NCBI GenBank assembly: GCA_039583875.1
Contig: CM077155.1
Coordinates: 7,862,043-7,926,042, forward strand
Source of the DNA: Platanthera guangdongensis
Lineage: Eukaryota > Streptophyta > Magnoliopsida > Asparagales > Orchidaceae
Direction: 5' to 3'
Length of the DNA: 64,000 nucleotides
Shown: piece by piece, positions 20,722 through 33,500 of the stretch
Layout: every line of letters starts with the position of its first letter
Numbering within the stretch: the stretch's first letter is position 1
The notes under the pieces: generated by a model
The model's database searches: none
Seen by the model: only the letters and a program-made list of their open reading frames with translations
Told to the model about the DNA's origin: nothing
Translations under genes and position numbers: made by a program

Positions 20722-23700
20722 CAGAAAAGAACAAATACAAAAATAGAATTCCTATAGAAATTGTATAATATCATATATGCCATCCTCTGATAATTCCAAT
20801 GACCATGAACCAATAAAAGTGGAACCAAAAATCTGAACTGACCCATGGCAAAGTCCGAGGCCATCACTGCCTGCCGCCCTTCTTGCCCACTAATCCCTAT
20901 CCCAACATCTGCCATTTGAATCATCGCGACATCATTCGCACCTGTCATATAAATGGAGATCAAGTTTTTTGCCAGCAATTCATAAATGTAAATGTCATCA
21001 TAACAAACAAAATACTTATTCTACAACTACCATCTCCAATTGCAAGGGTCATATCATCTGTTCTCTTCTTGATCAGAGCAACTATTCCAGCCTTCTGCAA
21101 CGGGGCCACTCGGCAGCATAAAACAACATGGCACGATGTCGCCACTTTAAAAAGCTGCATCAAACAAAAATGAGAAACTAATCGATCGCACAATATTGTA
21201 AGGAAAGTGTAATGATCATGATAAAATACCTCCTCTTCTAGGTCCTTTTCAAGAATATAGAGAAGGCTTTTCCCATCAATAATTAAAGCTAGAGGAATCC
21301 GAGCAGTATTTTCCGATTCAGTCGGCATCAATGATAGTTTAGTAATCGTGACAAGCGCTTCCTCTAAGCTCTTTTTGCACGACTCCATGGAGTTGCTGTT
21401 TATAATAATCTGGCTCATTTCTCCTGTCAGAAGCTTACAAGAATAGCCGATGGAAATTGCGGTCTCTTGCTTGTCTCCTGTCAATACCCAGACCTTGATT
21501 CCAGCTTGCCTCAAGGATTCTATGGCTTGCGGAACACCTTCCTGTAACTTATCTTCAATTCCAGAGGCTCCCAATATGCGAAGATTGCTTTCTATGTTGG
21601 CTGCGACTGCTTTTAGTAAACCTCCCCTCCCAAGCAATGCCGTGCTGGCTTTATCGTAGGATGAATGCCATTCCTCAAATTCCTCTACATTCATCTCTCG
21701 CATACCAATCACCAGCGTTCTCAGGCCCAATGATGAGTATGCGTGAAGGTGTGACTCTGTCGCCTCAATTATACTAAGATTCAGAGTTCGTTCTGCAACA
21801 CTGAGCATTGAACTGTCTGCACCTTTGACAAAAATCTTCACTGATTTATCAGGAAAGCCAACTATCACAGACATCCTCTTCCTATCACTGTCAAACTCAT
21901 GAAGACCCAATATATCAAACCTGTGCATGCCATGAAATTGAGTCCCAAATAAATATGATATAACAATAATACAACAAGAACTTGGTTTTTTAGCTAATAA
22001 AATACCAGTATACCTGATAGAAAAAATAGAACAAATCACATTATAAAAAAAATCAAGGATAAAGGAAATAATAAACAAATTATCACCATAACTGACGAGG
22101 AAAACTACGACAGCCTTCTTAAAGATATCATATCTTTAACAAAAATAACATCAAACCAGCATAGAATTTGACCACGTGTTCTCCAAAGATATCAATCACC
22201 CCATTAAAAAAAGTAACGGGAACCACATGGTGATGAGTCATCTCTGAAAAAACTTTCAGCACCAGATTGAGGAACTATACCTCTGCCTATCTCCAAGAAC
22301 ATCGATTATTATATGTCCCGAAGTGCGTTCGATTAGCACAAAGCCATATGCAGCAGCTGCATAGACCAGTGCCTGTTCATCAGGGGACTCCCCTTGATAA
22401 TCTATCAATTTCTGCATTGGGTCTGGGGTATCCAAAATCAGGGGCACTATAGTATTGCAAGCAGACAGAGCAAGAAAGAAGTTACTAGCACGCCTCCATT
22501 CCTCTGCGTAGCTCCTATTTCTCAGCAATTTCAACAACTCTGAATCAGTTTTCACTATCATCTTTGGTCTCCAATACTGATCCCCAACTGTCAACAAAAC
22601 CAAGTAAAATGATGCTATCCTGAAAATTTGAAGACACTCCTACCGACAGGAAACTAAAAATGCGTGGAGAACACAATACCTACGACGGAATAAACTCCCC
22701 AATCACCGGGAACTGAAGATTTCCCATTGCTGAAATCAGTTCCGCCGATACTCGCGCACCGGAACTCCATCTTGTTCTCAGTCAAAGTTCCGGTTTTATC
22801 GGAGAACACATACTTTACCTGCCCCAAATCCTCATTTATGTTCAAAGCCCGGCACTGGAATGCGGAATGTGAAGCCTCATCATACAAACTAGAATCATGA
22901 ATCATGAAGTAGGCCTGTCCAAGTCTCACAAGCTCCATAGAAATATAGAGAGAAATGGGGATCATGATCTGAAATACAATCACTGACATGAGGAACCTAA
23001 TGAACACCTCCATACCCATCCCATAATAATTATAATTGTCTTCTTCTTTGTTTGAGTAATCCTTCTTCCTAAAGAACTGAGCCAGCTGCAACTCATTCTT
23101 ATGAACCCCCAGCCAAAATCCAGCTAAAACAGCCACCACAGTACATAGAATAACCAGAAGACCAGAGAGAAGCAATGTCTCTCTGTTCATATGAATTTCC
23201 AGCCTGCTCCTCTTCGACGGGGCTCCCGAGCTGTTAAGCATCACTTTCGTCTCCCTTCCAGCATAAACCACAATCCCAACAGCCCAAGAAGTGTTTTTGA
23301 GCTCACATCCCCGCAGAATTATATTTGAGGGGCCGAGGGAGACCCGCTTGCCATCAATCTCCATGTTCCCATTGAATCCATAGATGTTCCTGTTAGGGTT
23401 TTCGCAGCGGATCAACCCAGAGAGATCCTTCTTCTCCATATGAAGGGTCTCCTGCTTAGCATATCGGGTTTTGAGATTGGACTCACCGTCGAGGTTTATC
23501 GTCTGAACGTAGGCGACGCCGGTGTGGTCGCTGGTGGAAAGGAGGACAATGTCGCAGGGTAGGGTTTCGTTTGATAGGACCTTAATGATTTCCCCGACTC
23601 GAATATGCTTCCAGCGTTTGGGGCGGAAGTCGCCGTCGGCGAGGGATAGGGCGGTGCGGTTGTTTTCAATGCGGTCGGAGCGGTGGCGGCGCCAGTCCTC

Positions 23701-24201
23701 ATAAGCGTCCTTCATGGCGGTGACCAGAAGAACGAAGGTGAGGGGGAGGATGGAGGCGCCGCGGCCGAAGACGGCGAGCTGGGGAAGCTGGTTGAGGATG
23801 GCGATGACAAGGAAGTAGATGTAAGCAAGGCGATGGAACTGCTCGAAGAAGTTGCGTGGGAGGAAGGTGAGGATTGAGTACTTAGCGGTTCGGATGGAAT
23901 TGCCGGCGAACTCGAATCGCTCGTTGGTGCGGGAGACATCGTTGATGTAGACGAGGCGGGCGTCCTCGTCGGAAATATCCTTCTGCGACGCGCTTGCCCT
24001 GTCGGAATCGGCGCGGGAGCCGTGGCGTAGAGCGGCGAGAGGGACATCGGCGGCAAAGGTGATGCGGTCAAAGGATCCACGAGAGCGGGCGGAGATTCGT
24101 GAAGACCGGATGGGTTTTAGGAGATCGGGTGCAGGAGGGGGCGAAGGGCTGGGATTTGGCGGCCGGGGAGAGAGATCGAGAAGGGGCCGCTCGGAAGCCA
24201 T
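20722..24201 (-). CDS. P4-type ATPase (phospholipid flippase, ALA1-like), 3' end missing
   Basis: Five exons with GT-AG junctions and consistent phases: 22680-24201, 22281-22587, 21230-21920, 21031-21154 and 20722-20941. They give 954 codons plus two bases. The start at 24201 (MASERPLL) is favoured over upstream ATGs because copy 2 begins identically. Visible motifs are FEFAGN and KYSILTFLP near the N-terminus, [13 protein letters not shown] (actuator), [13 protein letters not shown] with the phosphorylated Asp at about residue 468, [18 protein letters not shown] and VKGADSSM (nucleotide binding), LTGDKQETA, and GDGAND spanning the exon 4-5 join. The family flips aminophospholipids to the cytosolic leaflet. 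The gene stops at TM5: exon 5 ends in a good donor (G|GTAAGT), but no exon for the remaining C-terminal membrane helices appears anywhere downstream. It is either a pseudogene or a gene with a very long final intron. Confidence 0.9.
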
Positions 24202-24526
24202 GGCCGGAGCAAGAGGAAGAAGAAGAAGAAGGGCGGAGGTCAAAGTCGTCGGCGAATCATTGATTGTTTTGATTGAATATAAAGGTAATAATTTAGGGTA
24301 ATGGGGGCGGCGCCGGAGGGGCGCCGGAGTGAAGGAAGAAAAACAAATAGCAAGTTGCAGCAGAATTGAAGGTGACAAAAGATGTTGTATGGTAGTTAGC
24401 AAGAAAGTAGACATTGCTCCCGCCTTGGGCCGGCGCACGAGCTCCATATGCGTGTGCAAGTGTGGAGCTCCGAAACAATGGTGAAATTTTTTGTAGGGAA
24501 GGAGATATTTTCGGGACTTCCATTCT

Positions 24527-24916
24527 ATTTGTTTGGGCATTTTGGTGCTTTGTTTAGGGCAAATGCCCGTAGAAGGAGGGTAAATAAATGAATCTCCGAC
24601 GGCATTTGTTCCGTTTTCACCCGCCTGTCTTGAGAAATGCCCCAAAAAGTTCCGTTTGGAGCAGCCACCTCCCCCCTCTGATTCGAACACTCGATTTCCA
24701 CCCGCCGGATCGACCCGCCACCGCCGAGGCAAATGAATCCTTCATTTGGAAGGGTGTTTTCACGCGGGTGCGGGAGCAACTGCCGTGGCAAGGCGGAATG
24801 CGGCTTTTGCTCTCGAAGCCTTTGATAAATGGAGCGGAAAGCTACATCTCCAACCTCTCCTCCCCACCTCCGTCTCCAACCCGTAGGATTTCCGCCGTTG
24901 AACCAAATGAGGTCTT
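24527..24916. mobile_element. MITE-related sequence upstream of P4-ATPase copy 1
   Basis: Shares with the 10.43-kb MITE the string CGGCATTTG.TCCGTTT, CACCCGCC(A/T), CCGGAT...CACCCGCCACCGCCGA, and an outer GAACCAAAT(A/G)... border with CTTAA beyond it. It appears to be one decayed copy with a second partial copy attached (about 24760-24916). It lies about 330 bp upstream of the P4-ATPase start codon, so it could lie within promoter DNA. Target duplications are not clear. Confidence 0.6.
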
Positions 24917-25794
24917 AATTTCCTGATTTTTCCTCTTTTCGACTTTACATGCAAAATTGTACGACGTTTGATTGGTCCTAGACGAAAATTTAGAGATGAA
25001 ACCGAATGGAAAAAATTCCCGAAACAAAGAGAGCATGGGACTGAAATGACTAGGGAAGAGAGCAACTCGCGGGTCGCTATTTTAGGTATGCATAGGCGGA
25101 GCCCGTGCATGTCCAAAGCTTTAATGATTGGACCAAGCCTATTGGCGGTGAAGAGCAATATACGGGTGTAGTCGGGTGCACAACGGCTTTTATGTGTGTG
25201 TAAATGGGTCATAAAATTTTCATGAACAAGATGTGATCACCACATTATTTAAACGTCAATTGAGCAAGCGAGTATTATTGTTGATATGAGAATCACTGCT
25301 TGTATTATTGTTTTTATGTTAATCATATATATTAAAAATATATGCTTTACATTAAATCAAGAAGATTAAAATCAAATTATTTATAATTTATTTGATAATC
25401 TTATTTTAGGACTATAATCATTTCATTTATTTGATAATTTAATTTTTAGGATAACTGGAATTATATATAGAGCAGTGTTTTGGGATCTATGATTCATAAC
25501 TCAAGATTATTCAACTCTTTCTTATATAACAAATTATATTATAATTTAAGTAAATGTCATATAGTATTTAGGATAAGGGTTATAGTCTTGCAATAAACTA
25601 CAATCTTTTAGAATTTTTTTAATATACTCTTTGTATATTTGCATTTAGAGAAATTACTCTCTACACTCCGCAGAGGCAACATTAGCATTATGCATAGCAA
25701 ATCGTGACTTTATTTGCCTCACTTTGTAACATGATCAACTTTACTTTATCGCTTCATTCACCTTACATTAAGATTTTGTTCGCTTCATCTGGGA
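24917..25794. other. AT-rich intergenic DNA, no gene
   Basis: 25250-25680 is strongly AT-rich with no coding signal. 24960-25230 has mixed composition and short frames without recognisable motifs. Confidence 0.6.
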
Positions 25795-26330
25795 CACTGT
25801 TTTCCTCATATTTTATCATTATTCATGATATTTACATATTGCAAGCCCCACATTGATATTGTTACCTTCAGCTTGTGTCATTGTTGTTTCACCAAACTTT
25901 TTCATTGATGTCATTTTGCTATTATTATTTGGCTCACCTTGCAATGATATTCACCTCATCTTGCAACATCACCTCACTTTGTGACATTGTCCATTCATTA
26001 GAATATCTCGTTTGTCTCACTTTTATCATTTTTCAAATTTAAGTTGGCAAACTAGCTCTACCCTCTTGAATTTGCAGGAGATTCAATGAATATTAAATTT
26101 ATTACAACATTATTGTTATTAGTTAATTTATTTTATCATGTCATTGATGAGTATATTCCTTCATTATGATGTGAATATGGTGTTCTATTATTTTTCTTTC
26201 TTATTTTATGCATTTTTCTTACAAATGGGCTATTTATATCCAACATAAATCAAAAGTAATATTAGAGAACTATTTTCTCCACTCAAAACTCATATAATTT
26301 TGAAATATTCAAAATTTAAAAGATGAATGT
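25795..26330 (+). repeat. AT-rich tandem unit A (uninterrupted copy)
   Basis: A ~540-bp unit opening TTTCCTCATATTTTATCAT and repeated from 26338. It includes TTGCTATTA.T...CAATGATA, ACTAGCTCTACC, ATATTAAATTTAT, TCATTGATGAGTATATTCCT, TGAATATGGTGTTCTAT and GAAATATTCAAAAT. It serves as the empty-site reference for two insertions in unit B. Confidence 0.8.
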
Positions 26331-26690
26331 ATTTGACCCCAAATTATTTCCTCATATTTTATCATCATTCATGAAATTGTTTGATTGTGTGCCCATATTG
26401 ATATTATTCGCTTCACCTTTATACATTATTGACACATCGCACTTATTCATTTATCTCGTTTTGCTATTACTGTTCAGCTCATCTTGCAATGATACATACC
26501 TCGCCTTGTAACATAACCACATGTGGTGACTTTTGTTCGTTTCATCAGACAATCTTGTTTGTCACATATTTGTAACCAATCAAATCAAAATTGGCTTACT
26601 AGCTCTACCGCCGTGGGATTGGAGGAATGTTTGTGGGGAGATTGGATAAATATTAAATTTATATCATTACTGTAGTTTTTTAATTTAATT
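26331..26690 (+). repeat. AT-rich tandem unit B, first part
   Basis: Diverged copy of unit A from TTTCCTCATATTTTATCAT through ATATTAAATTTATATCATTA. It is cut at 26690 by the Mutator-like element and resumes at 28271-28319, is cut again by the 12.3-kb LTR element, and resumes at 40651 with TGAATATAGTGTTCTAT. Confidence 0.8.
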
Positions 26691-28270
26691 TAGACTTTTT
26701 GGCACTTTGCACCTCCCAATTGTGGGGTTTTGGCACTTTGCACCCACAAATCTTAAAATTGGCAAATTGCACCTCCGAATTGGTAAATTCATGCACTTTG
26801 CGGGTGTTTATGTACTTTGGTGTTATTAAAGGTAGGGTTTAGATTTTGGATTTCTTCCGGTTCAAATTCATTCTCCGCTCTAACTCGACAAAGAAGCCGC
26901 ACATCACCTCGACACCTTCACGCCGAAGGAGCTTAGAAGCCCCCTTTGTCGTCGACGAAGAAGCCCCCCTCTGTCGTCGACGAAGAAGCCCCCCTCAGCC
27001 GTCAACGAAGAAGCCCCCCTCTGTCGTCGACCTTCATGTTGAAGGACCACCTGGAAGTGATCTCTGGCATTGTCTTATATTCAAATGTTTTTTTTCTCAT
27101 CCACTTCTTCAGTTTTTAAATGCCATCAATTTGTTTTGCATTGAAGTTTTTAAGTTTCTGGATTTCTTAAAAAAGATTATTGTGTTAGAGTTGACTAGCA
27201 TTTTTTTATCTTCTATGATTAGGTAGTCTCTAGATCAACTCAGATTCGTCCAGTTCAGTCCAGATCAGCAACAATCTTTGGTATTGTCTTAAATTCACAT
27301 GTCTTTTTTCAGATTTCAGATTTGTTAGGGTGTGCGTCAACTATAATTTTGTTTTTATGTGTAATTTGACTTTGATTTAGCAAATGACTCATCCTCGAGA
27401 TGTGGAGTGGGGAAATATGTTGATTGACGAAATTTATTCCGAAGAGATGGGGGTCATGTTGGTAGTAGTGATGACTCGCAAAGCATGGATGAGAAATTTG
27501 AAGTCTACAACACTCTACAACATCTACTGCAAAAAAAGTTACCGGTAAGCATTAAGTCATCTTATATTTTTTTTTTATCATTTTTATTATGCGAGTGTTT
27601 TTTAATTACAACGTGTTTATGTGTAGGTAAGGAAGAATATGTGATTGTGAACTTACTCTTGTGGAGTTTATCGTGATCTTTATGCTGTGAAGGATTATGA
27701 TTTTCATGTCGTGTTACTATTACGAACTCATGTATTTTTACTATTTGAAACTCATGTATTTTTACTATTTGGAACTCATATATATTTATTTGGAACTCTT
27801 TATTGTGATTTTCGAAATATGAATATATATTTTTTACTTTCAAATTATTATATCTATGTATATATATGGTGTTAATGGGGCTTGGATTATGATTGCAAAT
27901 TATGATATCTATGTATGCATATGATTGCAAATAGCAAATTTAAAAAAATTGAGGTGAAAATATAAATTTGACCTAATTTGGTGCGGTGTGCAAATAAGAA
28001 AACGGTTTGTCAATATAAATTTCACACAACTTGGGGGGTGCAAATAATAGTTTGACAAATTCCGATGTGCAAATAGCAAACAAAAGAAGTCTGAGGTGCA
28101 AAGCGCCAAAATGGCCTTTTGGAGAGGGGTCGGACCTAAATACCCCTCAAAAATCGGCCTTGGGGTGTAAAGTGCCAGAATTTACCAATTCGGGGGTGCA
28201 ATCTGCCAATTTTAAACTTTGAGGGCGCAAAGTGCCAAACCGTAATTGGGGGTGCAAAGTGTCAAAAGCC
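26691..28270. mobile_element. Mutator-like non-autonomous element with GCACTTTGCACC-rich ends
   Basis: Terminal inverted repeats of about 110 bp. The left reads GACTTTTTGGCACTTTGC, CACCTCC, then AAAATTGGCAAATTGCACCTC. The right is its reverse complement (GGGGGTGCAAAGTG, GGGGTGCAATCTGCCAATTTT). TTTAATT flanks both sides (26684-26690 and 28271-28277), short for a Mutator duplication (usually 9 bp) but supported by the uninterrupted unit A. The interior holds a 381-bp open frame (26846-27226) built partly from a 25-bp GC-rich tandem repeat, and AT-rich DNA. No transposase domain was recognised. Confidence 0.7.
26925..27040 (+). repeat. 25-bp GC-rich tandem repeat
   Basis: Three to four copies of a unit containing GTCGTCGACGAAGAAGCCCC with CCTCTG between, the third carrying AGCCGTCAAC. 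It lies inside the Mutator-like element and reads in frame as an EEAPL/KKP-type repeat. Confidence 0.85.
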
Positions 28271-28319
28271 TTTAATTCATCATATCATTGATGAGTATAT
28301 TCCTTCATTATAAGTGATT

Positions 28320-28754
28320 TGTTGGTCTCGGGTTCCCTCTTAGGTGGATAAAACCTGCAATAACGGACGCTGAGAGATCCATAATATATTATTTTTTATA
28401 ATATACTATCATTATAATATGTATATATTAATATATAAAAAAATTACCTTTTTTAGTCTTACAACCGCGTAAGAAAAGAAGAAAATTAATACATATTTCC
28501 TAATCTAATTCCTCTCCCTCCAATGCAGCAGCCCACCCACGTGAACAGAAAAAAAAAAGGAAAGTCATATTTGATTTTGTGTTGACCGCCCATGTGAAAT
28601 GTCATATTTCTCTTCTGCTCCGGAACATGTGTAGTAGTCTGTTATCTTTAACTGTAAGGAATAAAAGGTGTTATGTCACTCTTCAAGCATGACCTTGTGA
28701 CCTCTCGCCTGGGAAGAAAACAGTCGGTATCCTCCTATTTCTTATCTTTCCCAT

Positions 28755-28813
<59 letters not shown>

Positions 28814-29783
28814 TCTAGGCTGGGATTTCTTGTCTGCAAATGTGGGGGACGCCGACAAGCTGGTGCAAGTGGTGTTGGAGAGGTAGTTGGAGCCTTGAGG
28901 CCACACAAATTGAGATTTGACGACGACATTTGTCGCGAGGGCAGAGTTGCTAACGACTCTTTTGCAGGGGTTTAATCGGGAGGCATTGCAAAGGTCGTAC
29001 TTGTGCTGCGGTGGCAGCGGTGCATGTGTATGAGAGAGCAGCGTAGGCGGTGGCCGATTTGGACAAAGCCGGAGAGGCATAGACGGTGATTGACGACCGT
29101 CATTTGTGCTTGGGAGAGCAATGATCATTGAAGCGTCGACGGTGTTGCCGAATCACGGTCATGGTCGTGCAATAGTATGGATTGTACATCTTGGCGCAAA
29201 TGATAGCGGTGTGCAACCGTCGTATTTACAAGGGCTAGTATTTTGGGTCGAATCCGAGGCTAGCAGCGGTCAATGCAAGGATGCATCTTAGCCTCAAGTG
29301 GACTTTGGTGGCGAGGCATCTGAGCCTCAAGCGGGGAAACCTACTGACAGGTTGCGGATTGATCATAGTGCGCCAGTGACGTCGTATGTCAACGTAGGCA
29401 GACAACTCGACATAATATTAAAAGATTTTGGAAGACTACAGTGGATTCAAAAAACCAGTTTGGAGCGAGTCACTCTGACTCGAACTTGGTTGTCTTTATC
29501 GATATATTTGTATCTTCATATTGTCTTTATTTTGTGCTAGTTGTAAGATCCATCTTAGGATCATGGGGAAAAACATTATATTGTAAATATCATTTATTGG
29601 AGGCTTTGCAGGCTGAACTCCGATCGTCTCGTGATTTTTACCCTATTTTGGGGTATTTTCCACGTATACACCTTTGTGTTTGTGATTATTTTTTTCTTGC
29701 GTATTTTGCTGACAAATTTTGCAGGTAGCTGAGCTCATGTCCTCGCGTGTACTCAGGTAAGTGAAAACATGTTTCTCTCAACA
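28320..29783 (+). repeat. 5' LTR of the composite element
   Basis: 1464-bp LTR paired with 35884-36036 plus 39357-40650. It holds an AT-rich tract (28380-28440) at the spot where the 3' LTR has its large insertion, and a CT microsatellite at about 28757-28808 that the 3' LTR lacks (only TTTCTCTG there). A GC-richer central part (28840-29350) carries no recognised protein. Confidence 0.85.
28757..28808. repeat. CT microsatellite
   Basis: About 25 CT dinucleotides within the 5' LTR, absent from the same position of the 3' LTR, so it expanded after insertion. Confidence 0.95.
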
Positions 29784-29948
29784 AGTGGTATTAGAGATAG
29801 GTTCAATCGAATCGAGTAGATATTTCAGGTTTGTGAATAGGTGCGGAAGGTAATGACCATTGGTCTACTTCCTATCCTCTCTAATCACATTCTTTGAGTT
29901 AGTCGACTCCAAGTTTAGTGGTAAGAGTTGATAGTAGACTAAGTGCAG

Positions 29949-30158
29949 ATGGATTCAAGTTCTGAGATGATTATGAAGTTGAATGAGGCCAACTATCATG
30001 TGTGGAATCTGATGATGGAGGACTTGATCTACTTCAAGGGTTGACACTCACCTATCTTTGAGGAGATGCCCAAAGATATGGATCCAACAAAATGGGCAAT
30101 CGAACACCATAAGGTGTGTGGCTTTATTAGACGGTTTATGACACGTAATGTTTACAAT
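29949..30158 (+). pseudogene. Copia gag N-terminus, split by the nested Copia (continues at 34582)
   Basis: ATG at 29949 opens MDSSSEMIMKLNEANYHVW, the start of a plant Copia gag (UBN2-type: a short motif, then NYHVW and later DPTKW). A TGA near 30041 breaks it. The reading resumes after the nested element at 34582: IRRFMTRNVYN on the left joins a VSITDAKVLWKTLESLY stretch on the right. Confidence 0.8.
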
Positions 30159-30159
30159 A

Positions 30160-30530
30160 TGTAAAAGTAGCGAACATGCAGCTAACAAACGGACAGAATT
30201 TTGAATAATTAAACTTTTATTGTCAAAAAAAGATGATCTTTACAAAGGTATGACCTCCCTTTTATAGAATGAAGGAGATAGGAGAGAGTACAAACAAACA
30301 ATGTGGGACTAAAAAATTACAGGGTTGAGCGGCTAGAAATAAAGGAGACCGCACAGGCCGCGCGGTTAGACAAATGGGCTAACCGCTCGGCAACACCAGC
30401 AGGAAGAGAACATGCCGCAATAGGAGGCCACTAGACCTCCCGGTCTCCAAGCTTCTGAGAGAGACCGCCAGACCGCGCGGTTAACAACCCGCCAGACTAG
30501 ACCGCCAGGCCGCCCGGTCTAACACTTCAA
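30160..30530 (-). repeat. 3' LTR of the nested Copia
   Basis: 371-bp LTR partner of 34211-34580. It is rich in GACCGCNCGGT-type self-complementary words (for example GACCGCGCGGTT and GCCGCCCGGTC). Confidence 0.9.
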
Positions 30531-30539
30531 TACTCCCCC

Positions 30540-33500
30540 TCAAGCTGGAGCATAGATATCAATCATGCCCAGCTTGTCACAAATGTCGAAGATGGAAGTA
30601 GAGACCGATTTTGTGAAGATATCCGTCAATTCTTTGTTAGAGGTGACAAATGGAGTACAAATCTGTTTCTTCAAAATCTCCTCCCGAACGAAGTGACAGT
30701 CAACCTTTATATGCTTTGTTCTCGCATGGAAGACTAGATTTTTGGATATGTATATAGCAGCTCTGTTGTCACAGAACATAGGAATAGGATAGCCATAGAC
30801 CTCTCCTAGGTCAAGCATGAGAGCCCACAACCACTTTAACTCACACATGGTTGACGCCATACTCCGGTATTCGGCTTTTGCACTGGATCTGGAGACAACA
30901 GACTATTTCTTACTCTTCCAACTCACAAGATTTCCTCTAACAAAAGTACAAAAACCTGATGTGGATTTACGATCGCCTTTATCATCCGCATAACTTGAAT
31001 CTGAGTAGACTTCAACCCTCAGATGGTCATTCCTCTGAAAGATTAGCCCTTTGTCCGGTGCTGCTTTGACATACTATAAAATCTTCAAGGCAGACTGAAG
31101 ATGACAATCCCTGGGAGCTTGCATAAACTGACTAACCTTGCCTACAATATATGAGATGTCGGGTCTGGTCACCGTGAGATAGATGAGTTTGCCCACCAAA
31201 CGTCTGTACCTCGTGACATCAGATAGAAGAGGCGAGTCATCCGTCCATGTTTTGTCTTCTCCAATAGCCATGGGAAACCGGGCCGGTTTGGCACCTGTCG
31301 ATCCTGCCTCTTGTAGTAGATCAAGGGCATACTTCCGTTGGGAGAGAACCAATGAGTCCAGCTTCTAAGAGATTTCTATCCCCAAAAAGTATTTTGGGGA
31401 TCTCATATCCTTCGTGACCAGGTGTTGACGGAGGTGTTTCTTCGTCAAGTCCACCCCAGCTTGGTCATCGCTAGTAAGAAGAATATCATCCACATATACT
31501 ACCAAAACCACCAGTCCCGAGGCCGTTTTGCGAATGAATAAGGAGTGATCGGCCGAACTCCTTGTAAAGCCTATGGTAGCCACAATACCACTGAACTTGT
31601 CGAACCATGCTCGAGGGCTCTGCTTTAGGCCATAAATGGCCTTCTTCAAACGACATACGTGTGTCTCCCCCTGAGCAACATACCCAGGAGGTTGCTCCAT
31701 ATAGACTTCCTCTGAAGATCTTCATAGAGAAAGACATTCTTGACATCAAGCTGGGAAATAGCCCAATCCCTGTTAACAGACACAGAGAGAAGAACCCGGA
31801 TGGTGCCGAGGCGAGCAACCGGAGTGAAAGTATCAAAGTAATCAATGTCATAAGTCTGAGGGAAGCCTTTGGCCACCAGCCAGGCCTTATAGCGATCCAC
31901 AGTGCCGTCAGGGCGAAATTTCACAACGAAAACCCAACGACAGCCAACCACATCAGTACCCACTGGTGGAGGAACAAGGGTCCAGGTACCCCTTTTAGTA
32001 AGAGTAGTCATCTCTTCATCCATGACAGACTTCCAATGAGGAATAGCAAGGGCCTCCTGGTAGGTGCGGGGAGTGGTAGCAGTGGAGATAGCCAAGGCAA
32101 AACACCTGCGAGAAGGAGAAAGCCGAGCATAGGAAACAATTGTCGCAAGCGGGTGTTGAGTACACGCCGACACCCCTTTGCGAAGAGCAATGAGAAGATC
32201 CAGGTCGACGGGTGCCTCAGCAACCGGAGCATCCGTGGCGGAGAAGGCTGGCTTGGGACTAGAGAGACGGCTGTGGAGAAGAGGGTGGAGGGGTGGGAGG
32301 TGAGACGGACAGAGAAGGAGACGGAGGAGGAGATGAGGGAAGAGGGGAGACGTCGAGAGGTGGGGAAGGAACGGAGAGAGGCGGTGGAGAAGCAGAGACA
32401 TCAGGAGGAAGAGAGAAGTAGGATGCATTCTCTAAGAATGTCACGTCCGCGGAGACAAATTGTTTGCGCAAAACGAGGTCAAAACAGCAATATCCTTTTT
32501 GAGTGGTAGAGTACCCCAAAAAGACACAATTGGTGGAACGGGGGGAAAGCTTGTCGCGGGTAGCGGAGGGGCGTGGACAAAAGCCGTACACCCAAAGACA
32601 CGGAGAGGGAGAGGAAACGGTTCCTTGTGGGGGTATAGAATGGAGAAGGGGGTCTGGCCGTGGAGAACCGTGGAGGGAAGACGATTGATGAGATAACAGG
32701 CGAGGATCACAGCGTAGCCCCAAGTAGGAGCGGGGAACTTGCATCTGTGTCATGAGAGTACGAGCGACATCAAGGAGGTGACAGTTTTTGCACTCCGCCA
32801 CCCCATTCTGCTGGGAGGTGTAAACACAGGTGGTTTGATGAAGAAGACCATGTTGCTGAAAGAAAGAGGAGAACTCATGACTAAGATATTCTTTAGCATT
32901 ATCAGAGCGTAAAACATTAATAGAAATGCTAAATTGAGTCTTAATCATGAAATAAAAGGATTTCTAAATAGAAAAGAGTTCAGAGCGATCTTTTAATAGA
33001 TACACCCATGTACATCTAAAAAAATCATCTATAAAAGTTATAAAGTAGGAACTACCCCGACCAACGGTGAGGGTAGGAGCAGGACCCCAGACATCAGAAT
33101 GAATGAGATCAAATTGGCGAGAGGAGCCACAGCCTTGCTTCGGCGGGAAGGAGGAGCGATGATGTTTTCCAAGCTGACATGCATCACAGTTGAGCGGAGG
33201 ACTGGTCAGAGGTAAGTGGGGCAGAAGCTGTCGAAGAATCCGAGGAGGAGGATGTCCAAGACGAAGATGTCATTAAAGCAGATCTGTAGAGGAGGAGAAG
33301 GTGGCGGACAGAGCGGAAACGTTGTCGAGGAAATAGAGGCCGCCGCTCTCAGTCTCAGTAGCAATCATCCGCTGGGTCCTCGGGTCCTGAAAAGAACAAG
33401 AAGTGGGAGTAAATAAGACAGAGCACTGAAGTTGTCGGGATAAAGTAGTAACAGATAATAAATTGCACGAGAACTTCGGGACATAGAGAGTGTCCTCCAA

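Noticed and set aside
21156..21229. Reading flippase exons 3 and 4 as one exon through 75 in-frame bases
   Set aside because: The segment begins GTATTT, ends TTGATGCAG and encodes residues not expected in P4-ATPases; it is an intron that happens to stay open.
24202..24732. Upstream in-frame Met codons extending flippase copy 1 by about 177 residues
   Set aside because: The extension is low-complexity, overlaps the MITE-related DNA and is not shared by copy 2, whose start matches MASERPLL.
28740..29128. Long open frames through the CT microsatellite
   Set aside because: Frames are open on both strands only because a dinucleotide repeat encodes alternating SL or ER; no domain.
31607..32509. 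300-codon plus-strand frame
   Set aside because: It is antisense to the Copia integrase/RT on the minus strand and has no domain of its own.
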